Shown here piece by piece: positions 8,880 to 18,477 of a stretch of 60,461 bases of DNA; within the stretch, counting starts at the first letter, position 1; every line of letters starts with the position of its first letter. The notes under the pieces were generated by a model. That model saw only the letters and a list, made by a program, of their open reading frames with translations, searched no databases and was not told the DNA's origin. This DNA comes from Albidovulum sediminis (lineage in GTDB: Bacteria; Pseudomonadota; Alphaproteobacteria; Rhodobacterales; Rhodobacteraceae). The translations under genes and the position numbers were made by a program. The stretch is from the NCBI RefSeq assembly GCF_025380365.1, contig NZ_JAOCQF010000002.1:606841-667301 (forward strand). The letters run 5' to 3'.

Positions 8880-10673
8880 ATGGCGCGACATTCCGATCCC
8901 CTGCCGGCCGAGCGGCAAACCTCCCGGCGTGTCGGCTCCCTGGCAGCACTCTGGCCCTTCCTCCGGCCCTACCGCGTGATCGCTTCGCTTGCGGTTTGCG
9001 CGCTGGTGCTGACGGCCTCGGTCTCGCTCGTCCTGCCGCTGGCCGTGCGCCGGGTGGTCGACCAGTTCAACGGCGCGACCGAGCTTCTGGACAGCTATTT
9101 CCTCGTGGCGCTGGGCTTTGCCTGCCTTCTCGCGCTCGGCACGGGGGCGCGCTACTACCTTGTCACCCGGCTGGGCGAGCGGGTCGTGGCCGACATCCGC
9201 CGCGCCGTCTTCGACCGCGTGATCGGGATGAGCCCGGCGTTCTTCGAGCGGCTGATGACCGGCGAGGTGCTGAGCCGGATCACCACCGACACGACGCTGA
9301 TCCTGTCGGTAATCGGGTCATCCGTCTCGATCGCGCTCAGGAACTTCCTGATCCTGATCGGGGGGGCGGCGCTGATGCTGCTGACTTCGGCCAAGCTGAC
9401 CGTCTACGCGCTCCTGATCGTGCCGGTGGTGATCGTGCCCATCGTCCTTCTGGGGCGCCGCCTGCGCGCGCTCAGCCGCGAGAACCAGGACTGGATCGCG
9501 GAAAGCTCGGGCAACGCGTCCGAGGCGCTCTTGTCGGTGCAGACGGTGCAGGCATTCACCCATGAGGCCGAGAACCGCGCCACCTTCGCCGCGGTGACGG
9601 AGCGGTCGTTCGAATCCGCCAAGACGCGGATCGGCACGCGCGCGGTGATGACGGTGATCGTCATCTTCCTTATCTTCGCCGGCGTCGTCGTCGTCCTCTG
9701 GACGGGCGCGCGCGACGTGCGGGCGGGCGCGATGAGCGTGGGCGAGCTTGTGCAGTTCGTGATCTACGCGGTGATGGTCGCGGGTGCCGCCGGGGCCCTG
9801 TCGGAAATCTGGGGCGAGTTGCAGCGCGCCGCGGGCGCGACCGAACGGCTGGGCGAATTGCTGGCGGCCGAGGACAGCGTGAAGGACCCCGTCAGCCCGG
9901 TCGCGCTGCCGCGTCCCGCCGCCGGTGCCGTGGCGTTCGAGGGGGTGACCTTCCGCTATCCGGCGCGGCCCGAGGTTTCGGCGCTGGACGGGGTGGACCT
10001 CGCCGTGCGACCGGGCGAGACGGTGGCGCTGGTCGGCCCGTCGGGCGCGGGCAAGACGACGGTGATCCAGCTCCTGCAACGTTTCTACGACCCCGACAGC
10101 GGCCGGGTGACGATCGACGGGATCGACCTGCGCGACATGGCGCGCGCCGACTTCCGCCGCGCCATCGCGCTGGTGCCGCAGGATCCGGTCGTCTTCGCCG
10201 CGACGGCGCGCGAAAACATCCGCTTCGGCCGGCCCGACGCCTCCGACGCCGAGGTGGAGGCGGCGGCGCGCGCGGCGGCGGCGCACGACTTCCTGACCGC
10301 ATTGCCGCAGGGCTACGACAGCTATGTGGGGGAACGCGGGGTGATGCTGTCGGGCGGGCAGAAGCAGCGCCTGGCCATCGCCCGCGCGATCCTGCGCGAT
10401 GCGCCGATCCTGCTTCTGGACGAGGCGACATCGGCGCTGGACGCCGAAAGCGAGGTTGCGGTGCAGAAGGCGGTCGAGGCGATGGCGCAGGGCCGCACGA
10501 CGCTGATCGTCGCGCACCGGCTGGCCACGGTGAAGCGGGCCGACCGCATAGTGGTCTTCGACCAGGGCCGGATCGTCGCGCAGGGCACACATGACAGCCT
10601 TGTCGCCGAAGGCGGGCTTTACGCGCGCCTCGCCCGGCTCCAGTTCACCGAAGGCATGGCGGCGGAGCGCTAG
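8880..10673 (+). CDS. ABC exporter, fused membrane and ATPase domains (MsbA/LmrA type)
   Basis: This 597-aa half-transporter works as a homodimer and exports lipids, peptides or drugs. Six TM helices occupy about residues 25-320. The ATPase domain follows: Walker A GPSGAGKTT near 385, signature LSGGQKQR near 490, Walker B ILLLDEATSALD near 509 and the H-loop IVAHRLATV. The start has a strong ribosome site (AGGAGG six bases upstream). The gene stands alone downstream of tRNA-Gly. The substrate cannot be deduced from sequence. Confidence 0.95.
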   Translation: MARHSDPLPAERQTSRRVGSLAALWPFLRPYRVIASLAVCALVLTASVSLVLPLAVRRVVDQFNGATELLDSYFLVALGFACLLALGTGARYYLVTRLGERVVADIRRAVFDRVIGMSPAFFERLMTGEVLSRITTDTTLILSVIGSSVSIALRNFLILIGGAALMLLTSAKLTVYALLIVPVVIVPIVLLGRRLRALSRENQDWIAESSGNASEALLSVQTVQAFTHEAENRATFAAVTERSFESAKTRIGTRAVMTVIVIFLIFAGVVVVLWTGARDVRAGAMSVGELVQFVIYAVMVAGAAGALSEIWGELQRAAGATERLGELLAAEDSVKDPVSPVALPRPAAGAVAFEGVTFRYPARPEVSALDGVDLAVRPGETVALVGPSGAGKTTVIQLLQRFYDPDSGRVTIDGIDLRDMARADFRRAIALVPQDPVVFAATARENIRFGRPDASDAEVEAAARAAAAHDFLTALPQGYDSYVGERGVMLSGGQKQRLAIARAILRDAPILLLDEATSALDAESEVAVQKAVEAMAQGRTTLIVAHRLATVKRADRIVVFDQGRIVAQGTHDSLVAEGGLYARLARLQFTEGMAAER

Positions 10674-10735
10674 CGGGCCGGCGGCAGCGGTGGTATTCTG
10701 TATCTGGCGTTGCCGCGGAGCCTGACGGGGAGGCC

Positions 10736-11344
10736 ATGCGCACGGTCGGAGCCCTGGTCTATCCGAACTTCGAGCTGCTGGACCTTTTCGGGCCTCTGGA
10801 GGTCCTTGGCTGGTATCCCGACGAATTTCGCATCGTGCTGGTGGGGCCACGCCGCGGCGCGGTGCCCAGCAACATGGGACCCTCGGCGCAGGCAGACGTC
10901 GCCATGGACGAGGGCGCCGATTTCGACGTGCTGCTGGTGCCGGGCGGATGGGGCCGCAGCATCCCGGTGGACACCGGGGCGCTCACCCCCTGGCTGGGCA
11001 GGGCCGCCCGCCGCGCGGACTATGTCCTGTCGGTCTGCACCGGCAGTGCGCTTCTGGCGCTGACCGGCTTTCTCGACGGTCGCACGGCGACCACGAACAA
11101 GGCGCTGTTCCATTGGGTCGCGGAGAAGCGGCCCGAGGTCGACTGGCGCCCGAGTGCGCGCTGGGTGCGGGACGGAAGGCTCTTCACCTCCTCCGGCGTG
11201 TCCGCCGGGATCGACATGGCACTCGCGGCACTTGCCGACATGGTGGGGGAGGAGCGCGCCGAAGCGGCCGCCACGGGGTGCGAATACCAGTGGCACCGCG
11301 ACGCGGACGCCGACCCCTTCGCCGCGCGCCACGGTCTTTCCTAG
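10736..11344 (+). CDS. DJ-1/PfpI family protein (glutamine-amidotransferase-like, isonitrile-hydratase type)
   Basis: This 202-aa single-domain protein has the fold of class I glutamine amidotransferases. The nucleophile elbow SVCTGSALLA places the likely catalytic Cys at residue 101, and LLVPGGWG lies near residue 65. Such proteins include isonitrile hydratases and the sensor halves of AraC-type regulators; no DNA-binding domain is present here, so an enzyme is more likely. It follows the ABC exporter by 62 bases on the same strand. Confidence 0.88.
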   Translation: MRTVGALVYPNFELLDLFGPLEVLGWYPDEFRIVLVGPRRGAVPSNMGPSAQADVAMDEGADFDVLLVPGGWGRSIPVDTGALTPWLGRAARRADYVLSVCTGSALLALTGFLDGRTATTNKALFHWVAEKRPEVDWRPSARWVRDGRLFTSSGVSAGIDMALAALADMVGEERAEAAATGCEYQWHRDADADPFAARHGLS

Positions 11345-11471
11345 GGCCGCGCCGCGCAGGGTGCGGACCGGATGACGCGACGTCCAGCGCGCCGACGGAG
11401 CGTGGCACTTGCCCGGCGTGCCGTTTCCTCCCATCCTGCGCAAAAGGGCCCGAACGGGCAGGGGAGGTATC

Positions 11472-13367
11472 ATGGTGAGTTTCGTCACCCGCGCCGACCG
11501 CGACGCGGTCGAGCGGGAAATGCCTTGGGCCGCGCGCGGCGTGCCGCAGACTCTTTATGGCTTTCTCAGCCGCACCCGCGACCTTCACGGCGGCCGCAAT
11601 GCCGTCAGCTATCAGATCCTGTCGGACCCGGGGTCTAAGGCGGAAACCCTGACCTGGGCCGAGCTTCACGCCCGTGTCACGCGGGCGGCGAACCTGTTCC
11701 GAAGCCTAGGCGTGGGCGAGAACGATGTTGTCGCCTATCTCCTGCCCAATGCGACCGAAACCGTGGTCACGCTGCTGGCGGGTGCGGTGGCGGGGGTGGT
11801 GAATCCGATCAACCCGCTGCTGGAGCCCGAGCAGATCGCCGGCATCCTGCGCGAGACGGGGGCGAAGGTTCTGGTCACGCTGAAGCCCTTCCCCAAGACC
11901 GACGTGCCGCAGAAGGCGGCCGAGGCGGTCCGGCTTGCCCCGAACGTCACCACCGTTCTCGAGGTCGACCTGAACCGCTACCTCACCCCGCCCAAGCGCT
12001 GGATCGTGCCGTTCATCCGGCCGAAGGTCGCCGTCGCCCACAGGGCCGCGGTGAAGGATTTCAACGCCGAATGCGCGAAGATGCCGGCCGACCGGCTGAC
12101 CTTCGCCGACAGCGCGGGCGACCGGGTCGCGGCCTATTTCCACACCGGCGGCACCACCGGCCTGCCCAAGGTCGCGCAGCACAAGTATTCGGGCATGATC
12201 TACAACGGCTGGCTTGGCGGCACGCTCATGTTCGACGAGACCGACGTGCTGATCTGCCCGCTGCCGCTCTTTCACGTCTTCGCCGCCTATCCGGTCTTCA
12301 TGTCCGCGATCTGGTCGGGCGCCCATACCGTTTTCCCGACCCCCGCGGGCTATCGGGGCGAGGGCGTGTTCGACAACTTCTGGAAGCTGATCGAACGCTG
12401 GCGCGTGACCTTCCTCATCACCGTGCCGACCGCCATCGCGGCCCTTATGCAACGCCCCGTCAATGCCGATGTCTCCTCGCTCAAGACCGCGATCTCGGGT
12501 TCGGCGCCGCTGCCGGTGGAGCTTTACAACCGCTTCAAGGCGGCCACCGGCGTCGAGATCGCGGAAGGCTACGGTCTGACGGAGGCGACCTGCCTGGTGT
12601 CCTGCAACCCGCCCATGGGCGGCAAGAAGGTGGGATCGGTGGGGCTGATCCTGCCCTATTGCGAGGTCCGCATCCTGCATGTCGAGACGGACGGCACGGT
12701 CAGCTACGAATGCGGCACCGACGAGGTCGGAGAGATCTGCGTCTCCAGCCCCGGCGTCTTCGAAGGCTCGACCTACACCGAGGCGTCGAAAAACGCGGGG
12801 CTGTTCGCCGGCGGACGGTTCCTCAGGACGGGGGATCTGGGCCGGATCGACGGCGACGGCTATCTCTGGATCACCGGCCGCGCGAAGGACCTGATCATCC
12901 GGGGCGGCCACAACATCGACCCGGCGATGATCGAGGAAGCCCTGGCCGGCCATCCCGCCGTTGCCATGGCCGGCGCGATCGGCCAGCCCGACGCCTTTGC
13001 GGGCGAATTGCCCTGCGTCTACGTCGAACTGGTCGCCGGTGCGACGGCCACGCCCGAGGAACTGATGGCACACGCGGAGGCGACCATCCCCGAGCGCGCC
13101 GCCGTGCCGAAGCATCTGGAGATCGTGGACGAGATGCCGAAGACGGCGGTCGGCAAGGTCTTCAAACCCGACCTGCGCAAGCGCGCGATCAGGCGCGTCT
13201 ACGACGCGGCGCTGAAGGAGGCGGGCATCGCCGCCTCGGTCGCGGAGGTCTACGAGGACAAGCGGCGGGGCCTGGTCGCGCGGCTCAGGCGCGAGGGCGA
13301 GGTGGACGAGGAACGCCTGGGGCACCTGCTTGGCGGTTTTACCCGACCCTGGGAATGGGCGGACTGA
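11472..13367 (+). CDS. Acyl-CoA synthetase (AMP-forming)
   Basis: This 631-aa member of the ANL superfamily activates a carboxylic acid with ATP and CoA. The phosphate-binding P-loop HTGGTTGLPK starts near residue 223. The adenylate motif EGYGLTEATC lies near 362. The hinge region has RTGDLGRIDGDGYLWITGRAKD (in two halves, near 453-475). The C-terminal Lys is in KTAVGKVFKP, near 556. I chose the ATG at 11472 over an earlier in-frame ATG at 11409 because a GGGGAGG ribosome site precedes it. The build matches the roughly 630-aa acyl-CoA synthetases common in Rhodobacterales. The substrate is unknown. Confidence 0.93.
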   Translation: MVSFVTRADRDAVEREMPWAARGVPQTLYGFLSRTRDLHGGRNAVSYQILSDPGSKAETLTWAELHARVTRAANLFRSLGVGENDVVAYLLPNATETVVTLLAGAVAGVVNPINPLLEPEQIAGILRETGAKVLVTLKPFPKTDVPQKAAEAVRLAPNVTTVLEVDLNRYLTPPKRWIVPFIRPKVAVAHRAAVKDFNAECAKMPADRLTFADSAGDRVAAYFHTGGTTGLPKVAQHKYSGMIYNGWLGGTLMFDETDVLICPLPLFHVFAAYPVFMSAIWSGAHTVFPTPAGYRGEGVFDNFWKLIERWRVTFLITVPTAIAALMQRPVNADVSSLKTAISGSAPLPVELYNRFKAATGVEIAEGYGLTEATCLVSCNPPMGGKKVGSVGLILPYCEVRILHVETDGTVSYECGTDEVGEICVSSPGVFEGSTYTEASKNAGLFAGGRFLRTGDLGRIDGDGYLWITGRAKDLIIRGGHNIDPAMIEEALAGHPAVAMAGAIGQPDAFAGELPCVYVELVAGATATPEELMAHAEATIPERAAVPKHLEIVDEMPKTAVGKVFKPDLRKRAIRRVYDAALKEAGIAASVAEVYEDKRRGLVARLRREGEVDEERLGHLLGGFTRPWEWAD

Positions 13368-13451
13368 AAGGGGCGGCCCCTCTGCGCGCTTGATCCGCGG
13401 CATGCCGGCGCTAAGATGCGGCCAACAGGTCGGGCTGGGAAAGACTGTCGC

Positions 13452-13976
13452 ATGTTCAGATGGCCGGCCATCGGCGCCTTCGCAGCCCTAGGGCTGGCCC
13501 CTCTCGCCGCCCTGGCCGAGGCGTCGTCCGAAGTGGTCTTCAGCCACAAGCGCTGGGAAGTGCGCTATGTCGCCTTCGATGACGGCAGCGAGGCCTGCGT
13601 CGCGCAGGTGACGCAGGGGTCAGACAGCTTTTCCGTCTGGGCGCAGGCGGACCAGACGCTGCAGCTGCAGTTCTACTCCGAAGCCTGGGATTTCGGCGAG
13701 GGCCAGACCGCCGACCTGATCGTGCAGATCGACCGCCGCGCCGGCTGGTCGCTGTCGAACGCGGAGCTTTACCTGCAAAGCGTCCTGTTCGTGCTGCCGG
13801 GCGATGACGATGGCTGGCGCTTCCTGCGCGAGGTGATGGCCGGCAACACGCTGCACCTGCAGAACGACCGGGGCGAGGGGGTGATGGACTATTCGCTTTC
13901 CGGGTCTTCCGCCTCGATCGGTGCGCTGGTGACCTGTTACGAGGAAATCACGCGGTCATCCAACCCGTTCCAGTGA
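13452..13976 (+). CDS. Secreted IalB-like (invasion-associated locus B type) protein
   Basis: This protein of 174 aa has a signal peptide ending at LAALAEA, followed by one beta-rich domain. The pattern WEVRYVAFDDGSEACVAQV, a conserved Cys near residue 45 and a second Cys in LVTCYEE near the C-terminus fit the IalB-like family, a periplasmic or outer-membrane protein group with no agreed biochemical function. The start is set at MFRWPAIG, just before the signal peptide; an earlier ATG would add a non-hydrophobic tail. It is convergent with the next gene. Confidence 0.7.
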   Translation: MFRWPAIGAFAALGLAPLAALAEASSEVVFSHKRWEVRYVAFDDGSEACVAQVTQGSDSFSVWAQADQTLQLQFYSEAWDFGEGQTADLIVQIDRRAGWSLSNAELYLQSVLFVLPGDDDGWRFLREVMAGNTLHLQNDRGEGVMDYSLSGSSASIGALVTCYEEITRSSNPFQ

Positions 13977-14013
13977 TGTCCGCACCCCCCGCCCGACGTG
14001 CCCGCCGGCGGGG

Positions 14014-15540
14014 TCAGAGGTCGTCCTCGATCGGCAGCACGCCCCCGAGAAGCGCGATGAAGCGCGCCATCAGGCCGGCGTCGGGGTTGGGCAGGAAGGT
14101 CGTCCGGTCCGCGCCCTTGCGCTTCATCCAGCGGGGCAGGCCGGTATCCCCGACCTCGACGTGATAGGCGGCAGTGTCCGCGATCCGCTGCCAGTCCGCG
14201 ATCAGGCTGCGGGCAAGGTCCGGGCTGTCGATGCGAAGGATGTGCTCGGTGTTGAGGTTCATCGACCGCGGGTCGAAGTTGGGCGATCCGACCAGGACGA
14301 AGCGGCGGTCCACGACGATCAGCTTGGAATGCAGCACGGTCCGGTTGACGGGGCGGCTCGTGCCCGGTTCGAGGAGCCGTCCGGATCCCGCCCGGATCTC
14401 GTAGAAATCCACCCCCCGCGCAGCCAGCCGGTCGCGGTAGCGCGAATAGCTGCCGTGAACGATGACATGGTTGGTCGAGGCGAGCGAATTCGTCACCACC
14501 GTCACGTCGACGCCGCGCGCCTCAAGCGCCTCGATCAGCTCAGATCCCTGCTCCTGGGGGACGAAGTAGGGGGTCACGATCAGCACCTCGGACCGCGCGG
14601 TGGCGAGGCTTCGGTAAAGCGCCTCTGCCACATGTTGCGGCGCGGCTTCGGGGTGCGAAAGCTTCAGCGGCGTGTCGACGATGAATTCCGCCGTGCCGCC
14701 GAAGGCGCGGCCGGTCGCCAGCGCGCGCGTGGCGGCCTCTGGCAGGGCGCCAAGGTCGCTCGGCGCGCCGCGCACCTCGGCAAAGGCCCCGGACCGGCCG
14801 AAGCGGGGCTTCAGCCTCTGGTAGGGCACGGCAAGCCGGTCGTTCCAGTAGACGTCGAACCCGGCCTCGAGCGGGGCGACCGCCGGCCCCTGCATCAGGA
14901 TGTCCAGGTCGGCGAAATGCAGGAAGCGGTCCTGGCCGAAATACTCGTCGCCGACGTTGCGCCCGCCGACGATCGCGCTGGCGCCGTCGACGATCAGGGC
15001 CTTGTTGTGCATCCGCCGGTTCACGCGGGTGTGGTCGAGGACGTAGCCCACAAGCGCGGGTGCATTGCGCGAGAAGGGGTTGAAGGCGCGGATCTCGATG
15101 TTGGGGTGGCTGGTCAGGCCGCCCACGCGGTCGTCCTTCATCGCCATGAACACGTCGTCGATCAGAAGCCGGACATGCACGCCACGGTCGGCCGCGTCCA
15201 GAAGCGCCTGCGCGACGGCGCGCCCCGACCGGTCGGCGCGCATGATGTAGGTCATCACGTCGATGCGCGCCCGCGCCGTGGCGATCAGGTCGAGCCAGGT
15301 CGCCAGCGTCTCTTCGCCGGACACGAGCGGGTAGAAGCGGGCGGGCGCGGGCCGTGGCACCGGCATGGTGGGCGTCGCCGGCGCGACGCCCATGCCCGAG
15401 GGCAGGACAGGCGCACGCTGCGGGCCATCGAAGGGCACCGAGGTGCAGGCGGCAAGCGCAAGACCGGCCGCAAGCATCAGCCCGCGCCACCCGGATGCGG
15501 CGATGAGACGGAAACGGGATGGTCCGGCGGGTTCGGTCAT
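14014..15540 (-). CDS. Phospholipase D family protein, cardiolipin-synthase-like lipoprotein
   Basis: This 508-aa protein has two HKD catalytic motifs: HNKALIVDG with GGRN near residue 177, and HSKLIVVDRR with GSPNFD near residue 401. It begins with a signal segment ending in a lipobox (LALAACTS), so it is probably an exported lipoprotein. By family it would transfer phosphatidyl groups (cardiolipin synthesis, ClsC-like) or cut phosphodiesters. The start at MTEPAG is one of three close ATGs. It lies 60 bases downstream of the SRAP gene on the same strand. Confidence 0.87.
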   Translation of the reverse strand: MTEPAGPSRFRLIAASGWRGLMLAAGLALAACTSVPFDGPQRAPVLPSGMGVAPATPTMPVPRPAPARFYPLVSGEETLATWLDLIATARARIDVMTYIMRADRSGRAVAQALLDAADRGVHVRLLIDDVFMAMKDDRVGGLTSHPNIEIRAFNPFSRNAPALVGYVLDHTRVNRRMHNKALIVDGASAIVGGRNVGDEYFGQDRFLHFADLDILMQGPAVAPLEAGFDVYWNDRLAVPYQRLKPRFGRSGAFAEVRGAPSDLGALPEAATRALATGRAFGGTAEFIVDTPLKLSHPEAAPQHVAEALYRSLATARSEVLIVTPYFVPQEQGSELIEALEARGVDVTVVTNSLASTNHVIVHGSYSRYRDRLAARGVDFYEIRAGSGRLLEPGTSRPVNRTVLHSKLIVVDRRFVLVGSPNFDPRSMNLNTEHILRIDSPDLARSLIADWQRIADTAAYHVEVGDTGLPRWMKRKGADRTTFLPNPDAGLMARFIALLGGVLPIEDDL

Positions 15541-15600
15541 GCGGTGTTCATGCCTCATTTCACGGGCCAAACCAAGCGGCAGGGCGGGGCGGGTGCGGTT

Positions 15601-16290
15601 TCAGTCGCTGTCCCCGACCGGCTCGATCACCTCGGGCCCCTCGGCGTCGCGCGTCAGTGGCGCCACGCGATGGAAGCGGAACCGCCCGTCCCAGCCGGTG
15701 CCAAGCCGTCCCTGCGCGGCCTCGGTTCCCATCCGGCCGGTGATCCAGTCCTCGATCTCCTCCGGCGGCACGATCACCGGCATCCGGTCGTGCAGCCCGG
15801 CGATCTGGGGCGCGGCCGGCCGGGTGAGAACGGCGCAGGTCCGCGTCCCGTCGCGCAGGCGCGAGGCAAGGCCGGCCATGAAGATCACCGGCAGGTTGGT
15901 CTCGACCGAGATGAACCAGGGTTTGCGGCCGCCCTTCGGACCCGTCCATTCGAAATAGCCGAGCGCAGGGATGATGCAGCGCCCCTTGGCCCAGGCGGCC
16001 CGGAAGGCGGGCTTTTCGGACGCCGACTCGATGCGGGCGTTGAAGGTCGTCTGTGTCCAGTCCTCGGCGCGCCCGTCGAACCAGTGCGGGACGAACCACC
16101 AGCGGGCGGTGGTCAGGACCGGCACCTCCATCCCGCCCAGCACGCTGACCTGCTGGGTCGGCTTGACGTTGTAGCCCCCTGCGGCCGGCAGCGCATCGGC
16201 GTCCACACGGAAAGGCCCCCGCAGGAAGCCCTCCATGATCTCCATCATCTGCGCTGCGGTCAGGCTCGGGGCCGAGAAACGTCCACACAT
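15601..16290 (-). CDS. SOS response-associated peptidase (SRAP/HMCES/YedK family)
   Basis: This 229-aa protein starts MCGRFS. The Cys at position 2 is the catalytic residue that crosslinks to abasic sites in single-stranded DNA, which requires removal of Met1, so the start must be 16290 and not the upstream ATG. Other family marks are NVKPTQQV, ALGYFEWTG and LHDRMPVI with its His. It protects abasic sites at stalled forks. The short gap to the next gene suggests it may be cotranscribed with the phospholipase D gene. Confidence 0.95.
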   Translation of the reverse strand: MCGRFSAPSLTAAQMMEIMEGFLRGPFRVDADALPAAGGYNVKPTQQVSVLGGMEVPVLTTARWWFVPHWFDGRAEDWTQTTFNARIESASEKPAFRAAWAKGRCIIPALGYFEWTGPKGGRKPWFISVETNLPVIFMAGLASRLRDGTRTCAVLTRPAAPQIAGLHDRMPVIVPPEEIEDWITGRMGTEAAQGRLGTGWDGRFRFHRVAPLTRDAEGPEVIEPVGDSD

Positions 16291-16393
16291 GCGCGCATCA
16301 TGGCACGGTCCCCACCCCGCCACCAAGCCATGCCGTCGCGGGGGGGGCGATCGCGCTCGACAGGGGCGGCGCTGGGCCCCGGCCCGCCGTGCC

Positions 16394-17695
16394 TTACCAG
16401 CCGGCGAATCCGGCGGCCGCCCGGCTGTCGATCCGGCCCGCCGCCAGGTCTTGAAGGGCCCCGTCCAGCAGGGAGAGCGCCTGCCCGATCTCATGCTCTG
16501 CGATGGTCAGGGGCGGGGTCAGCTCCAGTACGCTGGAGGAGGGGCCGACGCAATAGACCACGAGGCCCCGCTCGCAAGCGCGGAGCATCAGGCCGGCGGT
16601 GGCGGCGGCGTCGCCTTGCAGGGGCGTGTCTGCCCCCCGGATCTCGACTCCCACGGCAAGTCCGCGCCCGCGCAGCGCGCGGATGCACGAATGGCGTTGT
16701 GCAAGGTCCCTCAGGCCTGCCATCAGGATTTGACCCTTGCGGGCCGCCTCTGCGGGCAGGTTCTCCGCGACAAGCGTGTCCAGGACCGCGAGACCCGCCG
16801 CGGCGCAGACGGGGTTGCCGTGCAAGGTCTGCATTGCAAAGGCGGTGGCGCAATCCATCACCCATTGCGGCCCGATCACCGCCGAGATCGGCAATCCGCC
16901 ACCCAGCCCCTTTCCGAGGACAAGGATGTCGGGTCGAAACCCCTCATGCTCAAAGGCATGCAGCCGGCCCGTGCGCCCGAGCCCGACCTTCACCTCGTCG
17001 CAGATGGTCAGGATGCCATGCCTGCGGCACAACGCATCCAGCCGGGCCAGAAAGCCCTCCGGCGGAACCACGAGGCCACCGTCCGACAGGATCGGCTCGA
17101 AGATGCAGGCGGCGATGGCCCCAGGCCCGGTTTCGGCCAGGTGACGCTCAAGCAGGCCAAGGACGGCGTCGGCGTCGGGGCCATCGGGATCTGCGCCGGG
17201 ATAGGGCAGCTGGATCAGGCCCGCCGCCTTGTCCGAGGCCAGCGTCGGATGGCCTGAGACCGCCATCGTGCCGATGGTGCAGCCGTGATAGGCGCCGGCA
17301 AAGCCGATGATCCCCTGACGTCCGGTGGCCCGTCGCGCGGCGCGGATCGCGGTTTCGTTCGCGTCCGACCCGGAATGACCCAGCCAGACCCTTTGTGGTT
17401 GGTCCGACGGGAACAGCGCGATCAGGCGTTCCGCCAGGGCCGTTGCCGGCCCATTGGCCGCGGAAAGGACCGACGCCCCCGCCGGGTCGGCGATCGCAGC
17501 GCTGACCGCCGTCACCAGCGCGGGGTGGCCATAGCCGAGGCTGGCCGCGCCCCAGGCCGCCGACAGGTCGAGAAGGTCGCGCCCGTCGTCGGCGCGCAGC
17601 ATCGTCCCCTTGCCGCCCACCACCGCCTGCGGAAAGAACCGCAGTTTCTGCAGCCCGGCGATCGCGGCCCCGTCGCGTGCGTAAAGCCCGCTCAT
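16394..17695 (-). CDS. Class III PLP-dependent aminotransferase
   Basis: This 433-aa fold-type I aminotransferase belongs to the omega-aminotransferase/ornithine-aminotransferase class. Family marks include WLGHSGSDANETAIR (phosphate cup), GAYHGCT, ICDEVKVGLGRTG and the PLP lysine in LGKGLGGGLP near residue 261. The start ATG overlaps the stop of the amidohydrolase gene (ATGA), so it is the last gene of the RpiR operon. The substrate is probably a terminal amine or beta/gamma-amino acid released by the other enzymes of the operon; that is inference. Confidence 0.93.
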   Translation of the reverse strand: MSGLYARDGAAIAGLQKLRFFPQAVVGGKGTMLRADDGRDLLDLSAAWGAASLGYGHPALVTAVSAAIADPAGASVLSAANGPATALAERLIALFPSDQPQRVWLGHSGSDANETAIRAARRATGRQGIIGFAGAYHGCTIGTMAVSGHPTLASDKAAGLIQLPYPGADPDGPDADAVLGLLERHLAETGPGAIAACIFEPILSDGGLVVPPEGFLARLDALCRRHGILTICDEVKVGLGRTGRLHAFEHEGFRPDILVLGKGLGGGLPISAVIGPQWVMDCATAFAMQTLHGNPVCAAAGLAVLDTLVAENLPAEAARKGQILMAGLRDLAQRHSCIRALRGRGLAVGVEIRGADTPLQGDAAATAGLMLRACERGLVVYCVGPSSSVLELTPPLTIAEHEIGQALSLLDGALQDLAAGRIDSRAAAGFAGW

Positions 17696-18477
17696 CTGCC
17701 GGTCTCCATTCCCAGGCGGAGGCAGCGCTCCAGCCGGTCGGCCCATTCGGCGACGCCGCGCAAGGAGGAGATCAGGTCGTGCCGCACCTCGATCAGCAGG
17801 GCCGGCAGGCCACGCGCATCGCCGTGTACCGGCACCGTGTAGTCGTCATCGTCGATCCGGTAGGGTTCGTTGTCGCCGATCACCAGCCCCTCTTCCTGCG
17901 CGAGGGCGCGCATCATCCGGCCGGCAAACCCGGTGGCCCCTGCATAAAGGATGCCGGCATGCCAGGGACGGGAAACCCCCTTGTAGACCGGGGTGTAGCT
18001 GTGGATGCCGACGACGAAGGTCGGCTTGCCCGCCGCAGTTCGCAGGTCGAGGCGGCGGCTGACGGCGGCTTGGAACGGATGGAAGAAGGTCTCCAGCCGC
18101 TCGGCCCGTTCGGCCGCGCCAAGATGGCGATTGCCCGGAATGGCGGTGGTTTCGCTGGTTTCCGGTATCAGGGAGGGGTTGTCGAGCGGACGGTTGCAGT
18201 CGACCACCAGGCGCGAATAGCCGGTGTGGAACAGCGCCGCATCGAGCCGCGCCGACAGCTCGCGCGCCAGCGACAGCGCGCCGATGTCCCAGCCGATGTG
18301 ACGCAGCCGCTCCGATTTCGGCAGGCCCAGATGCGCGAGCCTCCGCGGAATGCGCGGCAGGGCGTGCTCGCACAGGAGCAGCAGGTCCGATGCCCCGTCC
18401 GGGTTGATGACACCGTAGGGCGGCGGCTCATCCAGATCCAGAAGCGGCGCGGGGGCGGTCGCGGGCCGGGTCGGCAT
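17692..18477 (-). CDS. N-formylglutamate amidohydrolase family protein
   Basis: This 261-aa single-domain protein belongs to the N-formylglutamate amidohydrolase family, zinc-type amidases related to HutG of histidine breakdown. Characteristic pieces are LLLLCEHALPRIP near residue 30, VDCNRPLDN, and a central VVGIHSYTPVY. No other hut gene lies nearby. Because the operon also encodes a glutamine-synthetase-like ligase, it may cleave an N-acyl or gamma-glutamyl-type intermediate rather than formylglutamate. It overlaps both neighbours by a few bases (TGATG upstream, ATGA downstream). Confidence 0.88.
   Translation of the reverse strand: MPTRPATAPAPLLDLDEPPPYGVINPDGASDLLLLCEHALPRIPRRLAHLGLPKSERLRHIGWDIGALSLARELSARLDAALFHTGYSRLVVDCNRPLDNPSLIPETSETTAIPGNRHLGAAERAERLETFFHPFQAAVSRRLDLRTAAGKPTFVVGIHSYTPVYKGVSRPWHAGILYAGATGFAGRMMRALAQEEGLVIGDNEPYRIDDDDYTVPVHGDARGLPALLIEVRHDLISSLRGVAEWADRLERCLRLGMETGR

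Noticed and set aside
14161-17310. 1049-codon plus-strand open frame
   Set aside because: It lies opposite the phospholipase D, SRAP and aminotransferase genes, whose motifs are clear on the minus strand; high-GC antisense frames stay open by codon bias.
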